Shown here one piece after another: positions 17,764-25,668 of a DNA stretch of 64,000 nucleotides. A model generated the notes under the pieces. It saw only the letters and a program-made list of their open reading frames with translations. It ran no database searches and had not been told where the DNA came from. A program made the position numbers and the translations under genes. Every line of letters begins with the position of its first letter. Position 1 is the stretch's first letter. This stretch comes from Pseudotabrizicola algicola. Lineage in GTDB: Bacteria > Pseudomonadota > Alphaproteobacteria > Rhodobacterales > Rhodobacteraceae. The stretch covers positions 1 to 64,000 of the forward strand of contig NZ_JAAIKE010000007.1 in the NCBI RefSeq assembly GCF_010915705.1. Reading direction: 5' to 3'.

Positions 17764-18192
17764 ATGTCCGTTGATGCGAAATACTGGACCGAGGCCCATG
17801 CCACCGGAGGCGGGCGCAATGGTCTGGCCAAGCTGGCCGATGGCAAGCTGACGGTGACGATGACCAGCCCGAAAGAGCTGGGCGGGTCGGGCGCGGGGCA
17901 TAACCCCGAAGAGCTGTTCGCGCTGGGCTATGCCGCCTGCTATCTCGGCGCGATGCGCTTTGCCGCCAGCAGCGAAAAGCTGGGCACCGTGCCGGACGAT
18001 GCCACGGTGAACGCCCATGTGGGCATCGGGCCGCGCAGCGATGGCGGCTTTGGCCTGAAGGTCAAGCTGGTCGTGACACTGCCGGGGGTGGAGCGTGCCG
18101 TGGCCGAAAAGATGGTGGAACGCGGACATTTCATCTGCCCCTATTCCAACGCGACCAAGGGCAATATCGAAGTGGAAACCGAACTGGCATAG
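17764..18192 (+). CDS. ohr: Organic hydroperoxide resistance peroxidase Ohr
   Basis: A thiol peroxidase that reduces lipid and organic hydroperoxides with lipoylated proteins as electron donor. The 142-residue product has the two catalytic cysteines at residues 59 (GYAACYLGAM) and 125 (GHFICPYSNATKG) and the conserved Arg18, at standard spacing. AAAGGAA precedes the ATG. It is divergent from its regulator ohrR and followed by a terminator hairpin. Confidence 0.97.
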   Translation: MSVDAKYWTEAHATGGGRNGLAKLADGKLTVTMTSPKELGGSGAGHNPEELFALGYAACYLGAMRFAASSEKLGTVPDDATVNAHVGIGPRSDGGFGLKVKLVVTLPGVERAVAEKMVERGHFICPYSNATKGNIEVETELA

Positions 18193-18208
18193 GCCGGTTT
18201 GCGCCTGA

Positions 18209-18240
18209 CCCGCGCGCTAAGGCGCGGGCGTTTGGTTTTG
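18209..18240 (+). terminator. Terminator of ohr
   Basis: A CCCGCGC/GCGCGGG stem (18209-18215 with 18222-18228), six-base loop, then CGTTTGGTTTTG. Confidence 0.6.
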
Positions 18241-18287
18241 CGGTGATTCTGGGGTATGCTGGCTGCCCACAGTCAATGGAGGACAGC

Positions 18288-18470
18288 ATGCAACGTGACC
18301 CGAAGGGCCGCCATCTGGCCGACACACGCAGCCCCAGCACGGGCAGCAAGACGGCGCAATTCCTGCGCCTGGCGCGGCGCAAGCGCGAGGTGTTCCACAC
18401 CAGCCACGCGCCTTCCGGCGGAACGCGGCTGGCGCAGTTCCTGCGCATCGCGCGGGGGCGGATGGCCTGA
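18288..18470 (+). CDS. Small basic protein with an internal duplication
   Basis: A 60-residue, Arg/Lys-rich protein that I do not recognise. GGAGG lies six bases before the ATG. The sequence contains the same short helix twice: KTAQFLRLARRKREVF (about residues 22-37) and RLAQFLRIARGRMA at the C-terminus, separated by a His/Ser/Pro/Gly linker. Both copies are also similar at DNA level, so a duplication is likely. The clean ribosome site and the placement between two terminator-like hairpins support a real gene. High positive charge suggests nucleic acid or membrane binding, but that is a guess. Confidence 0.55.
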   Translation: MQRDPKGRHLADTRSPSTGSKTAQFLRLARRKREVFHTSHAPSGGTRLAQFLRIARGRMA

Positions 18471-18497
18471 ACAGGCGCTCATCAAGCCTCACGGCTT

Positions 18498-18525
18498 TCT
18501 TCGCTGCGGGGGGCCGCAGCGAAGA
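18498..18525. terminator. Hairpin between the small basic protein and ilvE
   Basis: A 12-bp stem (18498-18509 with 18514-18525) with a GGGG loop between two convergent genes. There is no T-run on either side, so it may be a bidirectional terminator or mRNA end-stabiliser. Confidence 0.45.
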
Positions 18526-18548
18526 GGCCGGTCAGGGCCGATGAGCGT

Positions 18549-19415
18549 TCAGGCGCGGACCAGTTTCTCGTAATCGAGCGAGACCTGTTTGCACAGATCG
18601 CCGACCTCGAAATTGTAATCGCCGATCTGGCCGACCGGCGTCACCTCGGCGGCGGTGCCGGTGAGGAAGCATTGCTGGAAGCCTTCCAGCTCGGACGCCT
18701 CGATGCGGCGCTCGATCACCTTGATGCCCATGCCTTGCAGCATGCCGATCACGGTCTGGCGGGTGATACCGTTCAGGATCGCGTCGGGAATGGGGGTGTG
18801 CACCTCGCCATCCTTGACGAAGAAGATGTTGGCGCCGGTCGCCTCGGCAACATAGCCGCGATAGTCGAACATCATCGCGTCCGAGCAGCCCTTGGCCTCG
18901 GCGGCGTGTTTCGACATGGTGCAGATCATGTAGAGGCCCGCGGCCTTGGCGGCATGGGGGATGGTATCGGGCGCGGGGCGCTTCCACTTGGCGATGTCGA
19001 GTTTCGCGCCCTTGAACTTGGCGTCGCCGTAGTAGTTGCCCCAGGACCAGACGGCGATGGCCATGCGGATCGGGTTGCGCTTGGCGGCGACACCCATGTC
19101 TTCGCCCGCGCCGCGCCATGCCAGCGCACGGACATAGGCGTCGGTCAGGTTGTTGGCTTTCAGCACCGCCTCTTTCGCGGCCTCGATCTCGTCGACCGAG
19201 TAGGGCAGCGGCATGTCGAGGAGTTCGCCCGACTTGCGCAGCCGTTCCGAATGTTCGCGCGACTTGAAGATCTTGCCGTTGTAGCACCGCTCGCCTTCGA
19301 ACACGGCGGAGGCGTAGTGCATGGCGTGGGTCAGAATGTGGACATTGGCATCACGCCAGTCTACCAGTTTGCCATCCATCCAGATGTACCCGTCACGATC
19401 GTCATAGCCAGCCAT
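18549..19415 (-). CDS. ilvE: Branched-chain amino acid aminotransferase
   Basis: A PLP enzyme that makes leucine, isoleucine and valine from their keto acids with glutamate. The 288-residue product has HAMHYASAVFEGERCY near the N-terminus, the class-IV region with SKHAAEAKGCSDAMMFDYRG, EATGANIFFVKDGEVHTP, and TGTAAEVTPVGQI. The PLP Lys lies in AKGCSDAM as AxKxxxD (KGCSDA). I chose ATG 19415; a further in-frame start lies at 19427. It is divergent from petP. Confidence 0.95.
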   Translation of the reverse strand: MAGYDDRDGYIWMDGKLVDWRDANVHILTHAMHYASAVFEGERCYNGKIFKSREHSERLRKSGELLDMPLPYSVDEIEAAKEAVLKANNLTDAYVRALAWRGAGEDMGVAAKRNPIRMAIAVWSWGNYYGDAKFKGAKLDIAKWKRPAPDTIPHAAKAAGLYMICTMSKHAAEAKGCSDAMMFDYRGYVAEATGANIFFVKDGEVHTPIPDAILNGITRQTVIGMLQGMGIKVIERRIEASELEGFQQCFLTGTAAEVTPVGQIGDYNFEVGDLCKQVSLDYEKLVRA

Positions 19416-19522
19416 GAAGCCCCCCAAATTTTCGCAATGTTGCCAAGGACAGGTCCGTTTCGGACATAATCTTGCGCAAAACCGTATGCGGGCTATCAGT
19501 TGGGTCTTGGAAAGTCAACAAG

Positions 19523-19545
19523 GCTGACGTAACTTCACCGTCAGC
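19523..19545 (+). repeat. Inverted repeat just before the petP ribosome binding site
   Basis: GCTGACG and CGTCAGC arms, separated by nine bases, end one base before AGGGAGG of petP. It may be an operator or an RNA hairpin that affects petP translation. The half-site GTCAGC also occurs in the palindromes around gltD. Confidence 0.5.
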
Positions 19546-19559
19546 TAGGGAGGCGCTTC

Positions 19560-20060
19560 ATGGCAGATCAGACCCCCAGCGGCGAAAGCCTGCTGTTTCT
19601 GACCGACGAGCAGTTGCGCAAGGGCATCGAGGCCATGTTCTTTGCCTACCGGGGCTTTACCGCCGACCCGGACCGTATTCTGGAGGGCATGGATTACGGG
19701 CGCGCCCATCATCGGGCGATCCATTTCATCCACCGCAGCCCCGGCACCACGGTTTCCAACCTGCTGACCATTCTGGGGGTGACCAAGCAATCGCTCAACC
19801 GCGTCCTGCGCACGCTGGTGGACGACGGGCTGGTGGAGGCGCGGGTGGGGCGGCGCGACAAGCGCGAGCGGCACCTGCACCTGACCGCCAAGGGGCAGGA
19901 GCTGGAGCGCGAGCTGTCGGATGCGCAGCGGGCGCGGATGCGCGCGGCCTATCGCGCGGCGGGGCCGCAGGCGGTGGCGGGGTTCCGGCAGGTGCTGGAG
20001 GCGATGATGGACCCCGAACTGCGGCGGCAATACCAAGGGCTGAAGGAGAGCGGCGCATGA
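19560..20060 (+). CDS. petP: MarR-family regulator PetP
   Basis: A 166-residue winged-helix protein. The MarR core runs from about 45 to 120 (TTVSNLLTILGVTKQSLNRVLRTLVDDGLVEARVG, given here as the helix-turn-helix region, followed by the wing RRDKRERHLHLT). In Rhodobacter capsulatus petP and petR lie next to petABC and are needed for normal growth and cytochrome bc1 control. Here they are 5 kb from petABC. GGGAGG precedes the ATG, and the gene overlaps petR by four bases. Confidence 0.85.
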   Translation: MADQTPSGESLLFLTDEQLRKGIEAMFFAYRGFTADPDRILEGMDYGRAHHRAIHFIHRSPGTTVSNLLTILGVTKQSLNRVLRTLVDDGLVEARVGRRDKRERHLHLTAKGQELERELSDAQRARMRAAYRAAGPQAVAGFRQVLEAMMDPELRRQYQGLKESGA

Positions 20061-20752
20061 CGCAAGGGGACGCGCATCTGCTGGTGGTGGATGATGACGA
20101 ACGCATCCGCGGGCTGTTGCAGAAATTCCTGATCCGCAACGGATTTCTGGTCTCGGTCGCCCGCGACGCGGCACAGGCGCGGCGGCTGCTGTCGGGGCTG
20201 GAATTCGACATGATCGTGCTGGATGTGATGATGCCGGGCGAGGATGGCATCACCCTGACCCGCGAATTGCGCCGCCAGATGCAGACGCCCATCCTGCTGC
20301 TGACGGCCAAGGGCGAAACCGCCAGCCGGATCGAAGGGTTCGAGGCCGGCGCAGACGATTACCTTGGCAAGCCCTTCGAGCCGAAGGAACTGCTGCTGCG
20401 GATCAACGCCATCCTGCGGCGGGTGCCGGTGGTGCGCAATGAAACGGTGCCGAAGGTGCTGCATCTTGGCCCCGTGCGCTATGACATGGACCGGGGCGAG
20501 TTGTGGCGCGGCTCCGATCCGGTGCGGCTGACCGCAACCGAGGCGGCGCTGATGCGGCTGTTTTCGGCGCAGCCCGGCCATGCGATCAGCCGTGAAAAGC
20601 TGGTGGCCGATCTGGGCCGCGACGATGCCGCGCAGGAACGGGCGGTGGATGTGCAGATTACCCGTCTGCGCCGCAAGATCGAGGATGACCCGAAACAGCC
20701 GCGCTATCTGCAGACCGTGCGCGGCGAAGGGTATATGCTGCAACCCGATTGA
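20057..20752 (+). CDS. petR: OmpR-family response regulator PetR
   Basis: A 231-residue response regulator. The receiver domain (1-120) has the acidic pocket VVDDDE, the phospho-acceptor Asp56 in IVLDVMMPG, and Lys in LGKPFEPKELL. The C-terminal winged helix (about 135-230) ends VDVQITRLRRKIEDDP and TVRGEGYML. No histidine kinase gene is adjacent; in Rhodobacter petR the partner PetP is a MarR protein instead. ATG overlaps the petP stop (ATGA). Confidence 0.92.
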   Translation: MTQGDAHLLVVDDDERIRGLLQKFLIRNGFLVSVARDAAQARRLLSGLEFDMIVLDVMMPGEDGITLTRELRRQMQTPILLLTAKGETASRIEGFEAGADDYLGKPFEPKELLLRINAILRRVPVVRNETVPKVLHLGPVRYDMDRGELWRGSDPVRLTATEAALMRLFSAQPGHAISREKLVADLGRDDAAQERAVDVQITRLRRKIEDDPKQPRYLQTVRGEGYMLQPD

Positions 20753-20820
20753 ACGGCTTGGCAGACCTGATACAGACAGGCTGGGGGAAATCTCTTGCTC
20801 TGTATCCGTGGAGGAACGAA

Positions 20821-21318
20821 TTGAAATCTGTTTGCGCGTCTCTTTTGGCCTCGGTCGCCTTGCTCTGTGCTGCATCGCCCGCTGTTACCCAAACCCTGAT
20901 GACCTATGACTCGGTCGGCGTCTGGGACATTCTGGTGGACCCGACCATCGGCAATGGCTGCCTGATCAATGCGGTGTTCGAGGATGGATCTGACGTGCGG
21001 ATCGGCTTTGCCCCCGACACGGGCAATGGCTATTTGCTGGCGATGAACGAGGCTTGGGGCGATATCGAGGAAGGGACGATGTATCCGATCTCGATGGATG
21101 TCGACGGATCGGTCTACAACGGCGAGGGCAAGGGCATCTACATTGACGGGATGCCGGGCGTGGACATCGAGTTCGACAGCGCCGATTTCCTGCTGGATGT
21201 CGCCACCAAACAGACGCTGACCCTGTCGTCCGAGGCGGGCGAGGTGATGTCGATTGACCTGACCGATACGATGGCCGCGCTGGACGCCGCCATTGCCTGT
21301 CAGGAAGCACAGGGCTGA
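20821..21318 (+). CDS. Secreted protein of unknown function, TTG start
   Basis: With the TTG at 20821 the product has 165 residues and a clear signal peptide (LKSVCASLLASVALLCAAS, first residue read as Met). GGAGG lies six bases before this TTG, whereas the upstream ATG at 20749 overlaps petR and spoils the signal peptide. The mature part is acidic and Gly/Asp-rich, with two cysteines (IGNGCLIN and AIACQEA) likely to form a disulfide. It resembles no family I can name. It follows petR by 68 bases and may be cotranscribed. Confidence 0.7.
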   Translation: MKSVCASLLASVALLCAASPAVTQTLMTYDSVGVWDILVDPTIGNGCLINAVFEDGSDVRIGFAPDTGNGYLLAMNEAWGDIEEGTMYPISMDVDGSVYNGEGKGIYIDGMPGVDIEFDSADFLLDVATKQTLTLSSEAGEVMSIDLTDTMAALDAAIACQEAQG

Positions 21319-21328
21319 TCCTGCCCCA

Positions 21329-21366
21329 GCGCCCCGATCAAGCGGCTTGCAGCCGCTGCGGGGCGC
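21329..21366. terminator. Nested hairpin after the secreted protein gene
   Basis: GCGCCCCG (21329-21336) pairs with CGGGGCGC (21359-21366) around an inner AGCGGC/GCCGCT stem. There is no T-run, so the terminator role is uncertain. Confidence 0.35.
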
Positions 21367-21381
21367 GCCATACTGGGCGGC

Positions 21382-22215
21382 ATGAAAACGCTGCTTTCCC
21401 TAGGACATGGCTATAGCGCCGATGCGCTGGCCCGTTTGCTTGTTCCGCAAGGCTGGTCGGTGATCGGCACCACGCGAACGCCCGAGAAAGCCGCGCGCCT
21501 GAAGGCGCGCGGGATCACACCACTGCTGTGGCCCGGCGATCTTGGCCCGGCCTTGGCGCAGGCCACGCATATCCTTGTTTCGGCCGCGCCGGATGCGGCG
21601 GGAGACCCGTTCCTGCTGGCCTGTCCGCAGATCGCGCAGGCGCGGGTCGATTGGGTCGGCTATCTGTCGACCACCGGCGTTTATGGCGACCATCAGGGCG
21701 GATGGGTGGACGAGGCCACGCCGCTGACCCCTGTGGGCGCGCGCGGTGCGCAGCGCGTGCTGGCCGAGACACAGTGGCGGGCGACCGGCCTGCCGCTGCA
21801 CATCTTCCGGCTGGCGGGCATTTATGGCCCCGGTCGCGGCCCGTTCGAAAAGGTGCGCGACGGCAGCGCGCGGCGGATCATCAAGGCGGGCCAGTATTTC
21901 AGCCGCACCCATGTGGAGGACATTGCGCAGGTGCTGGCCGCCAGCATCGCGCGGCCCAACCCCGGCGCGGCCTATAACGTCTGCGATGACGAACCGGCCC
22001 CGCCCGAGGATGTGCTTTCCCATGCGGCAGCGCTGCTGGGCCTGCCCGAGCCGCCGGCGATAGACTTCGATCAGGCCGAGATGACGCCGATGGCGCGCAG
22101 TTTCTATGCCGAGTCAAAGCGGGTGCGCAATGACCGGATCAAGGACGAGCTTGGCGTGCGGCTGCTCTATCCGACCTATCGCGAAGGCCTGGCCGCGCTT
22201 TTGGCCGCGTCCTAG
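21382..22215 (+). CDS. SDR-type NAD(P)-dependent epimerase/reductase family protein (YeeZ-like)
   Basis: A 277-residue Rossmann protein of the atypical SDR group. The N-terminal nucleotide loop is LSLGHGYSADALA; YLSTTGVYGDHQGGWVDE carries the active-site-like Ser/Tyr region; RLAGIYGPGR and TRTHVEDIA-like FSRTHVEDIAQVLAAS are typical of this group. Substrate is unknown. The C-terminus (SFYAESKRVRNDRIKDELG) binds substrate in relatives. It stands just upstream of the thiamine riboswitch but is not under its control. Confidence 0.85.
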   Translation: MKTLLSLGHGYSADALARLLVPQGWSVIGTTRTPEKAARLKARGITPLLWPGDLGPALAQATHILVSAAPDAAGDPFLLACPQIAQARVDWVGYLSTTGVYGDHQGGWVDEATPLTPVGARGAQRVLAETQWRATGLPLHIFRLAGIYGPGRGPFEKVRDGSARRIIKAGQYFSRTHVEDIAQVLAASIARPNPGAAYNVCDDEPAPPEDVLSHAAALLGLPEPPAIDFDQAEMTPMARSFYAESKRVRNDRIKDELGVRLLYPTYREGLAALLAAS

Positions 22216-22267
22216 CGCACTGCATTTGCCCCTTGCGCCTGCTGGCGGGGGCCGTATCCTTGCCGAT

Positions 22268-22350
22268 ACCTCGGGGTGCCCCTGTGCCGGGCTGAGATGC
22301 GAAAGCGGACCCGTTGAACCTGAACCGGATCATACCGGCGGAGGGAAGGT
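22268..22350 (+). ncRNA. TPP riboswitch
   Basis: The THI-box aptamer is complete: TCGGGGTGCCCC at the 5' side, GGGCTGAGATGCGAAAGCGG, the ACCCGTTGAACCTGAACCGG arm, and the closing GGAGGGAAGGT. Paired P1 ends are ACC at 22268 and GGT at 22350. It lies 51 bases upstream of thiB. High TPP should shut the thiBPQ operon, probably by hiding the ribosome site or by premature termination. Confidence 0.95.
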
Positions 22351-22401
22351 GCGACGGATGACCTCCAAGCCCGACCTGTTCCGTCGCAATTGGAGGAAGA
22401 C

Positions 22402-23385
22402 ATGAAAACTTCGATCCTTGCGACCGGCCTTTCCTGCCTTGCGCTTGCGGCGCATGCGGAAACGCCTGTCCTGACCGTTTACGCGGGTGAATACTTCACC
22501 TCGGAATGGGGCCCCGGACCGGCCATCGAGGCGGGGTTCGAGGCGTTTTGCGGCTGCGACCTGCAATTCTCGACGGGCGATCTGCTGCCGCGCCTGCTGC
22601 TGGAAGGTGCGCGCACCGAGGCCGATGTGATGATCGGCCTGTCCACCGATGTGCTGGCCCGCGCGCGCGAGTCGGGGCTGTTTGCGCCGCACGGGCAGGA
22701 TCTTTCGGCGCTGACGGTGCCGGTGGACTGGCCGGATGACACCTTCCTGCCGTTCAACTGGGGCCATACCGCGCTGATCTATGACACGACGCGGATGGAG
22801 ACGCCCCCCGCCTCGCTGGAGGCGATGCGCGATCTGCCCGAGGGGGTGACGGTGGTGATCCAGGACCCGCGCACCTCGATCTCGGGGCTGGCGATGGTGC
22901 TGTGGGTCAAGGCGGTTTACGGCGATCAGGCGGGGGCCTTCTGGGCCGATCTGGCGCCGCATATCCTGACGGTGACGAAGGGCTGGTCGGAAAGCTATGG
23001 CCTGTTCACCAGCGGCGAGGCCGATATGGTGCTGAGCTACACCACCTCGCCCGCCTATCACATCATGGCGGAAAATGACCTGACCAAGAAGGCGGCGATC
23101 TTCCCCGAGGGGCATTACTTCATGGCCGAAACCGTGGGCAAGATTGCGGGGACCGATCAGCCCGAACTGGCCGATCAGTTTCTGGCATGGGTGCTGACGC
23201 CCGATTTCCAGAAGACCATTCCGGCGGCAAACTGGTCGCTTCCCTCGGCGCTGCCGGTGGCGGACTGGCCTGCGGGCTGGTCTGACCTGCCGCTGCCGGA
23301 AACGGTGCTGTTCCTGTCCGAGACCGAAGCCGAATCGCTGCGGGCCGAGGCGGTCGAGGAATGGCGCGCGGCGCTGTCGCAATGA
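22402..23385 (+). CDS. thiB: Thiamine/TPP ABC transporter periplasmic binding protein
   Basis: The 327-residue solute-binding protein has a signal peptide (MKTSILATGLSCLALAAHAE) and the ThiB pattern: LTVYAGEYFTSEWGPGP, FSTGDLLPRLLLEGARTEADV, FNWGHTALIYD, and SESYGLFTSGEADMVLSYTTSPAYH. It delivers thiamine, TMP or TPP to ThiP. GGAGGAAGA lies before the ATG at 22402. The TPP riboswitch upstream confirms the substrate class. It overlaps thiP (ATGA). Confidence 0.96.
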   Translation: MKTSILATGLSCLALAAHAETPVLTVYAGEYFTSEWGPGPAIEAGFEAFCGCDLQFSTGDLLPRLLLEGARTEADVMIGLSTDVLARARESGLFAPHGQDLSALTVPVDWPDDTFLPFNWGHTALIYDTTRMETPPASLEAMRDLPEGVTVVIQDPRTSISGLAMVLWVKAVYGDQAGAFWADLAPHILTVTKGWSESYGLFTSGEADMVLSYTTSPAYHIMAENDLTKKAAIFPEGHYFMAETVGKIAGTDQPELADQFLAWVLTPDFQKTIPAANWSLPSALPVADWPAGWSDLPLPETVLFLSETEAESLRAEAVEEWRAALSQ

Positions 23386-24911
23386 TCGGGACAAGCGTCG
23401 CGAGTGCCCTCGCGGCGCTTGTCCTTCTGCCGCTGGGGGCGGTGCTGTGGCGGGCCGGGGTCTGGCCCGCGCTGGCCCCCGGCGATCTGCAGGCGCTGTG
23501 GTTCACGCTGTGGCAGGCGGCGGTGTCGGCGCTGCTGTCTTGCGTGCTGGCGGTGCCGGTGGCGCGGGCGCTGGCGCGGCGGCGGTTTCCCGGGCGCGCG
23601 GCGCTGATCTCGCTGATGGGCGCGCCATTCCTGCTGCCCACCATCGTGGCGGTCATGGGGCTGATCGCGGTGTTCGGGCGCAGGGGCTGGGCGAACGAGG
23701 CGCTGGCCGCGCTGGGTGTGGCCCCGCTGTCGATCTACGGCGCGCAGGGGGTGATTCTGGCGCATGTCTTCCTGAACCTGCCGCTGGCGGTGCGGATGAT
23801 CCTGCAGGGATGGCAGGCGATTCCCGCCGAACGCTTCCGCCTCGCCGACTCGCTCGGCTTTGCCCCGGCGCAGGTGTCGCGGCATCTGGAATGGCCGATG
23901 CTGCGCGCCGTGCTGCCGGGGGCCTTCGCGGTGATCTTCGTGATCTGCCTGACAAGCTTTGCCATCGCGCTGACGCTGGGCGGAGGGCCAAGGGCCACCA
24001 CGGTGGAGCTGGCGATCTATCAGGCCATACGCGCCGATTTCGACCTTGGCCGCGCAGCGCTGCTGGCCGGGGTTCAGTTCCTGCTGTGCGCGGCGGTGGC
24101 GGTGCTGATCTGGCGGGTGATCGCCGCCCCCGGTTTTGGCGCGGGGCTGGGCCGCCCCCCGATGCTGCGGACGCGCGGCGCGGGGCCGTGGCTGGCCGAT
24201 GTGCTGGCCATCGGCGGCGCGGCGCTGTTCCTTCTGTTGCCCTTGACCGCCATCGCGCTGCGCGGCTTGCCGGGTTTGGCCGACTTGCCTGAGGCCGTCT
24301 GGTCTGCCGCAGCGCGTTCGGTCAGCGTGGCGCTGGCTTCGACCCTCCTGACGGTGCTGGCTGCCCTTGCGCTGGCGCTGCGGGTGGCCAAGGCGGGGCG
24401 CGGCGCGGCTTTGATGGATGCGGCGGCGCTTCTGCCGCTGGCGACCTCGGGGCTGGTGCTCGGCACCGGCCTTTTCCTGCTGGTGCAGCCTTGGGTTCTG
24501 CCGGCGCAGCTGGCGCTGGAAGTCACCGTCGCGGTGAATGTCGCCCTGTCGCTGCCCTTCGTCTACCGGCTGCTGCTGCCCGAGGCGCGCACGCTGCAGG
24601 CCGATTACGGGCGGCTTTCGGCTTCGCTTGGCTTGCACGGGCCCGCATGGCTGCGCTTTGTCGCCCTGCCCCGGCTTGCGCGCCCGCTGGGTTTTGGCGC
24701 GGGGCTGGCGGCGGCGCTTTCCATGGGCGACCTTGGCGTCATCGCGCTTTTCGCTTCCGATCAGAGCGCCACCCTGCCGCTGGTGGTGCAGGGGCTGATG
24801 GCCTCTTACCGGCTGGAGGCGGCGGCGGGCGGGGCGCTTGTGCTGGTGCTGACAAGTTTCGGCCTGTTCTGGGCCTTTGATCTGATGGGGCGACGCTATG
24901 CTGCGGTTTGA
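23382..24911 (+). CDS. thiP: Thiamine/TPP ABC transporter permease
   Basis: A 509-residue inner-membrane protein with about 12 helices, formed by two fused permease halves. Each half carries an EAA-type loop: ERFRLADSLGFAPAQVSRHLEWPM (first half) and DYGRLSASLGLHGPAWLRFVALP (second half), each cited as the loop region. The start at 23382 overlaps thiB by four bases, and the end overlaps thiQ by 14, so the three proteins are translated together. Confidence 0.95.
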   Translation: MIGTSVASALAALVLLPLGAVLWRAGVWPALAPGDLQALWFTLWQAAVSALLSCVLAVPVARALARRRFPGRAALISLMGAPFLLPTIVAVMGLIAVFGRRGWANEALAALGVAPLSIYGAQGVILAHVFLNLPLAVRMILQGWQAIPAERFRLADSLGFAPAQVSRHLEWPMLRAVLPGAFAVIFVICLTSFAIALTLGGGPRATTVELAIYQAIRADFDLGRAALLAGVQFLLCAAVAVLIWRVIAAPGFGAGLGRPPMLRTRGAGPWLADVLAIGGAALFLLLPLTAIALRGLPGLADLPEAVWSAAARSVSVALASTLLTVLAALALALRVAKAGRGAALMDAAALLPLATSGLVLGTGLFLLVQPWVLPAQLALEVTVAVNVALSLPFVYRLLLPEARTLQADYGRLSASLGLHGPAWLRFVALPRLARPLGFGAGLAAALSMGDLGVIALFASDQSATLPLVVQGLMASYRLEAAAGGALVLVLTSFGLFWAFDLMGRRYAAV

Positions 24912-25590
24912 ACGGGTGGTGCTGGCGCAGGACGGCTTCCGCCTGAGCGCCGACTGGGAACTGCCCGCCGGCGGACGGGTCGCCGTGATCGGCCCCTCGG
25001 GCGCGGGGAAATCCACCCTGCTCTCGGCGGTTGCGGGTTTTCTGGCCCCGCAGAGCGGGCGCATCCTGTGGCAGGGTCAGGACCTTGCCGCGCTCGATCC
25101 CGGCGCGCGGCCCGTCACCATCCTGTTTCAGGACCAGAACCTGTTCCCGCACCTGACGCTGGCGCAGAACCTCGGCCTTGGGCTGCGGCCCGACCTGCGC
25201 CTGTCGCCGCCGCAGCAGGCGCAGATCGGCGCGGTGCTGGACCGCGTGGGCCTGCCCGGCCTCGCCGCGCGCAAACCCGCCCAGCTTTCGGGCGGGCAGA
25301 TCGGGCGCGCCGCGCTGGCCCGTGCCCTGCTGCGCGCGCGGCCCGTGCTGTTGCTGGATGAACCTTTTGCCGCGCTCGGTCCCGCGCTCAAGGCCGAGAT
25401 GCTCGGGCTGGTCGAAGAGGTGGCAGCGGAAACCGGCGCGCTGGTGATGATGGTGACCCATGACCCCGCCGATGCCCGTGCCTTTGCAGCGCTGACCGTT
25501 CTGGTCGCCGATGGCATCGCCGCGCCCCCTGCCCCGACCGCCGCGCTGTTCGCAGACCCGCCCCCCGCGCTGCGCCGCTATCTGGGATAG
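24898..25590 (+). CDS. thiQ: Thiamine/TPP ABC transporter ATP-binding protein
   Basis: A 230-residue ABC ATPase. Walker A GPSGAGKST, Q-loop LFQDQNLFPHLT, signature LSGGQIGRAALARAL, Walker B VLLLDEPFAALGP and His in VTHDPADARAF are present. The signature reads QIGR instead of the common QRQR. It drives import through ThiP. Its start lies inside thiP. A hairpin terminator shared with petC follows. Confidence 0.96.
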   Translation: MLRFERVVLAQDGFRLSADWELPAGGRVAVIGPSGAGKSTLLSAVAGFLAPQSGRILWQGQDLAALDPGARPVTILFQDQNLFPHLTLAQNLGLGLRPDLRLSPPQQAQIGAVLDRVGLPGLAARKPAQLSGGQIGRAALARALLRARPVLLLDEPFAALGPALKAEMLGLVEEVAAETGALVMMVTHDPADARAFAALTVLVADGIAAPPAPTAALFADPPPALRRYLG

Positions 25591-25623
25591 GACTTGCCGG
25601 CAGGACCGGCGGACAAATGAAAA

Positions 25624-25645
25624 ACCCCGCCAGTGGCGGGGTTTC
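25624..25645. terminator. Bidirectional terminator between thiQ and petC
   Basis: ACCCCGCC/GGCGGGGT stem (25624-25631 with 25635-25642), three-base loop, A-run before and T-run after, between convergent operons. Confidence 0.75.
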
Positions 25646-25668
25646 CCTTTGGTCTGTGCTGGCGCCGG

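Noticed and set aside
23175-25064. 629-codon minus-strand frame opposite thiBPQ
   Set aside because: Arg/Gln/His-rich shadow; the plus-strand thiBPQ genes are certain.
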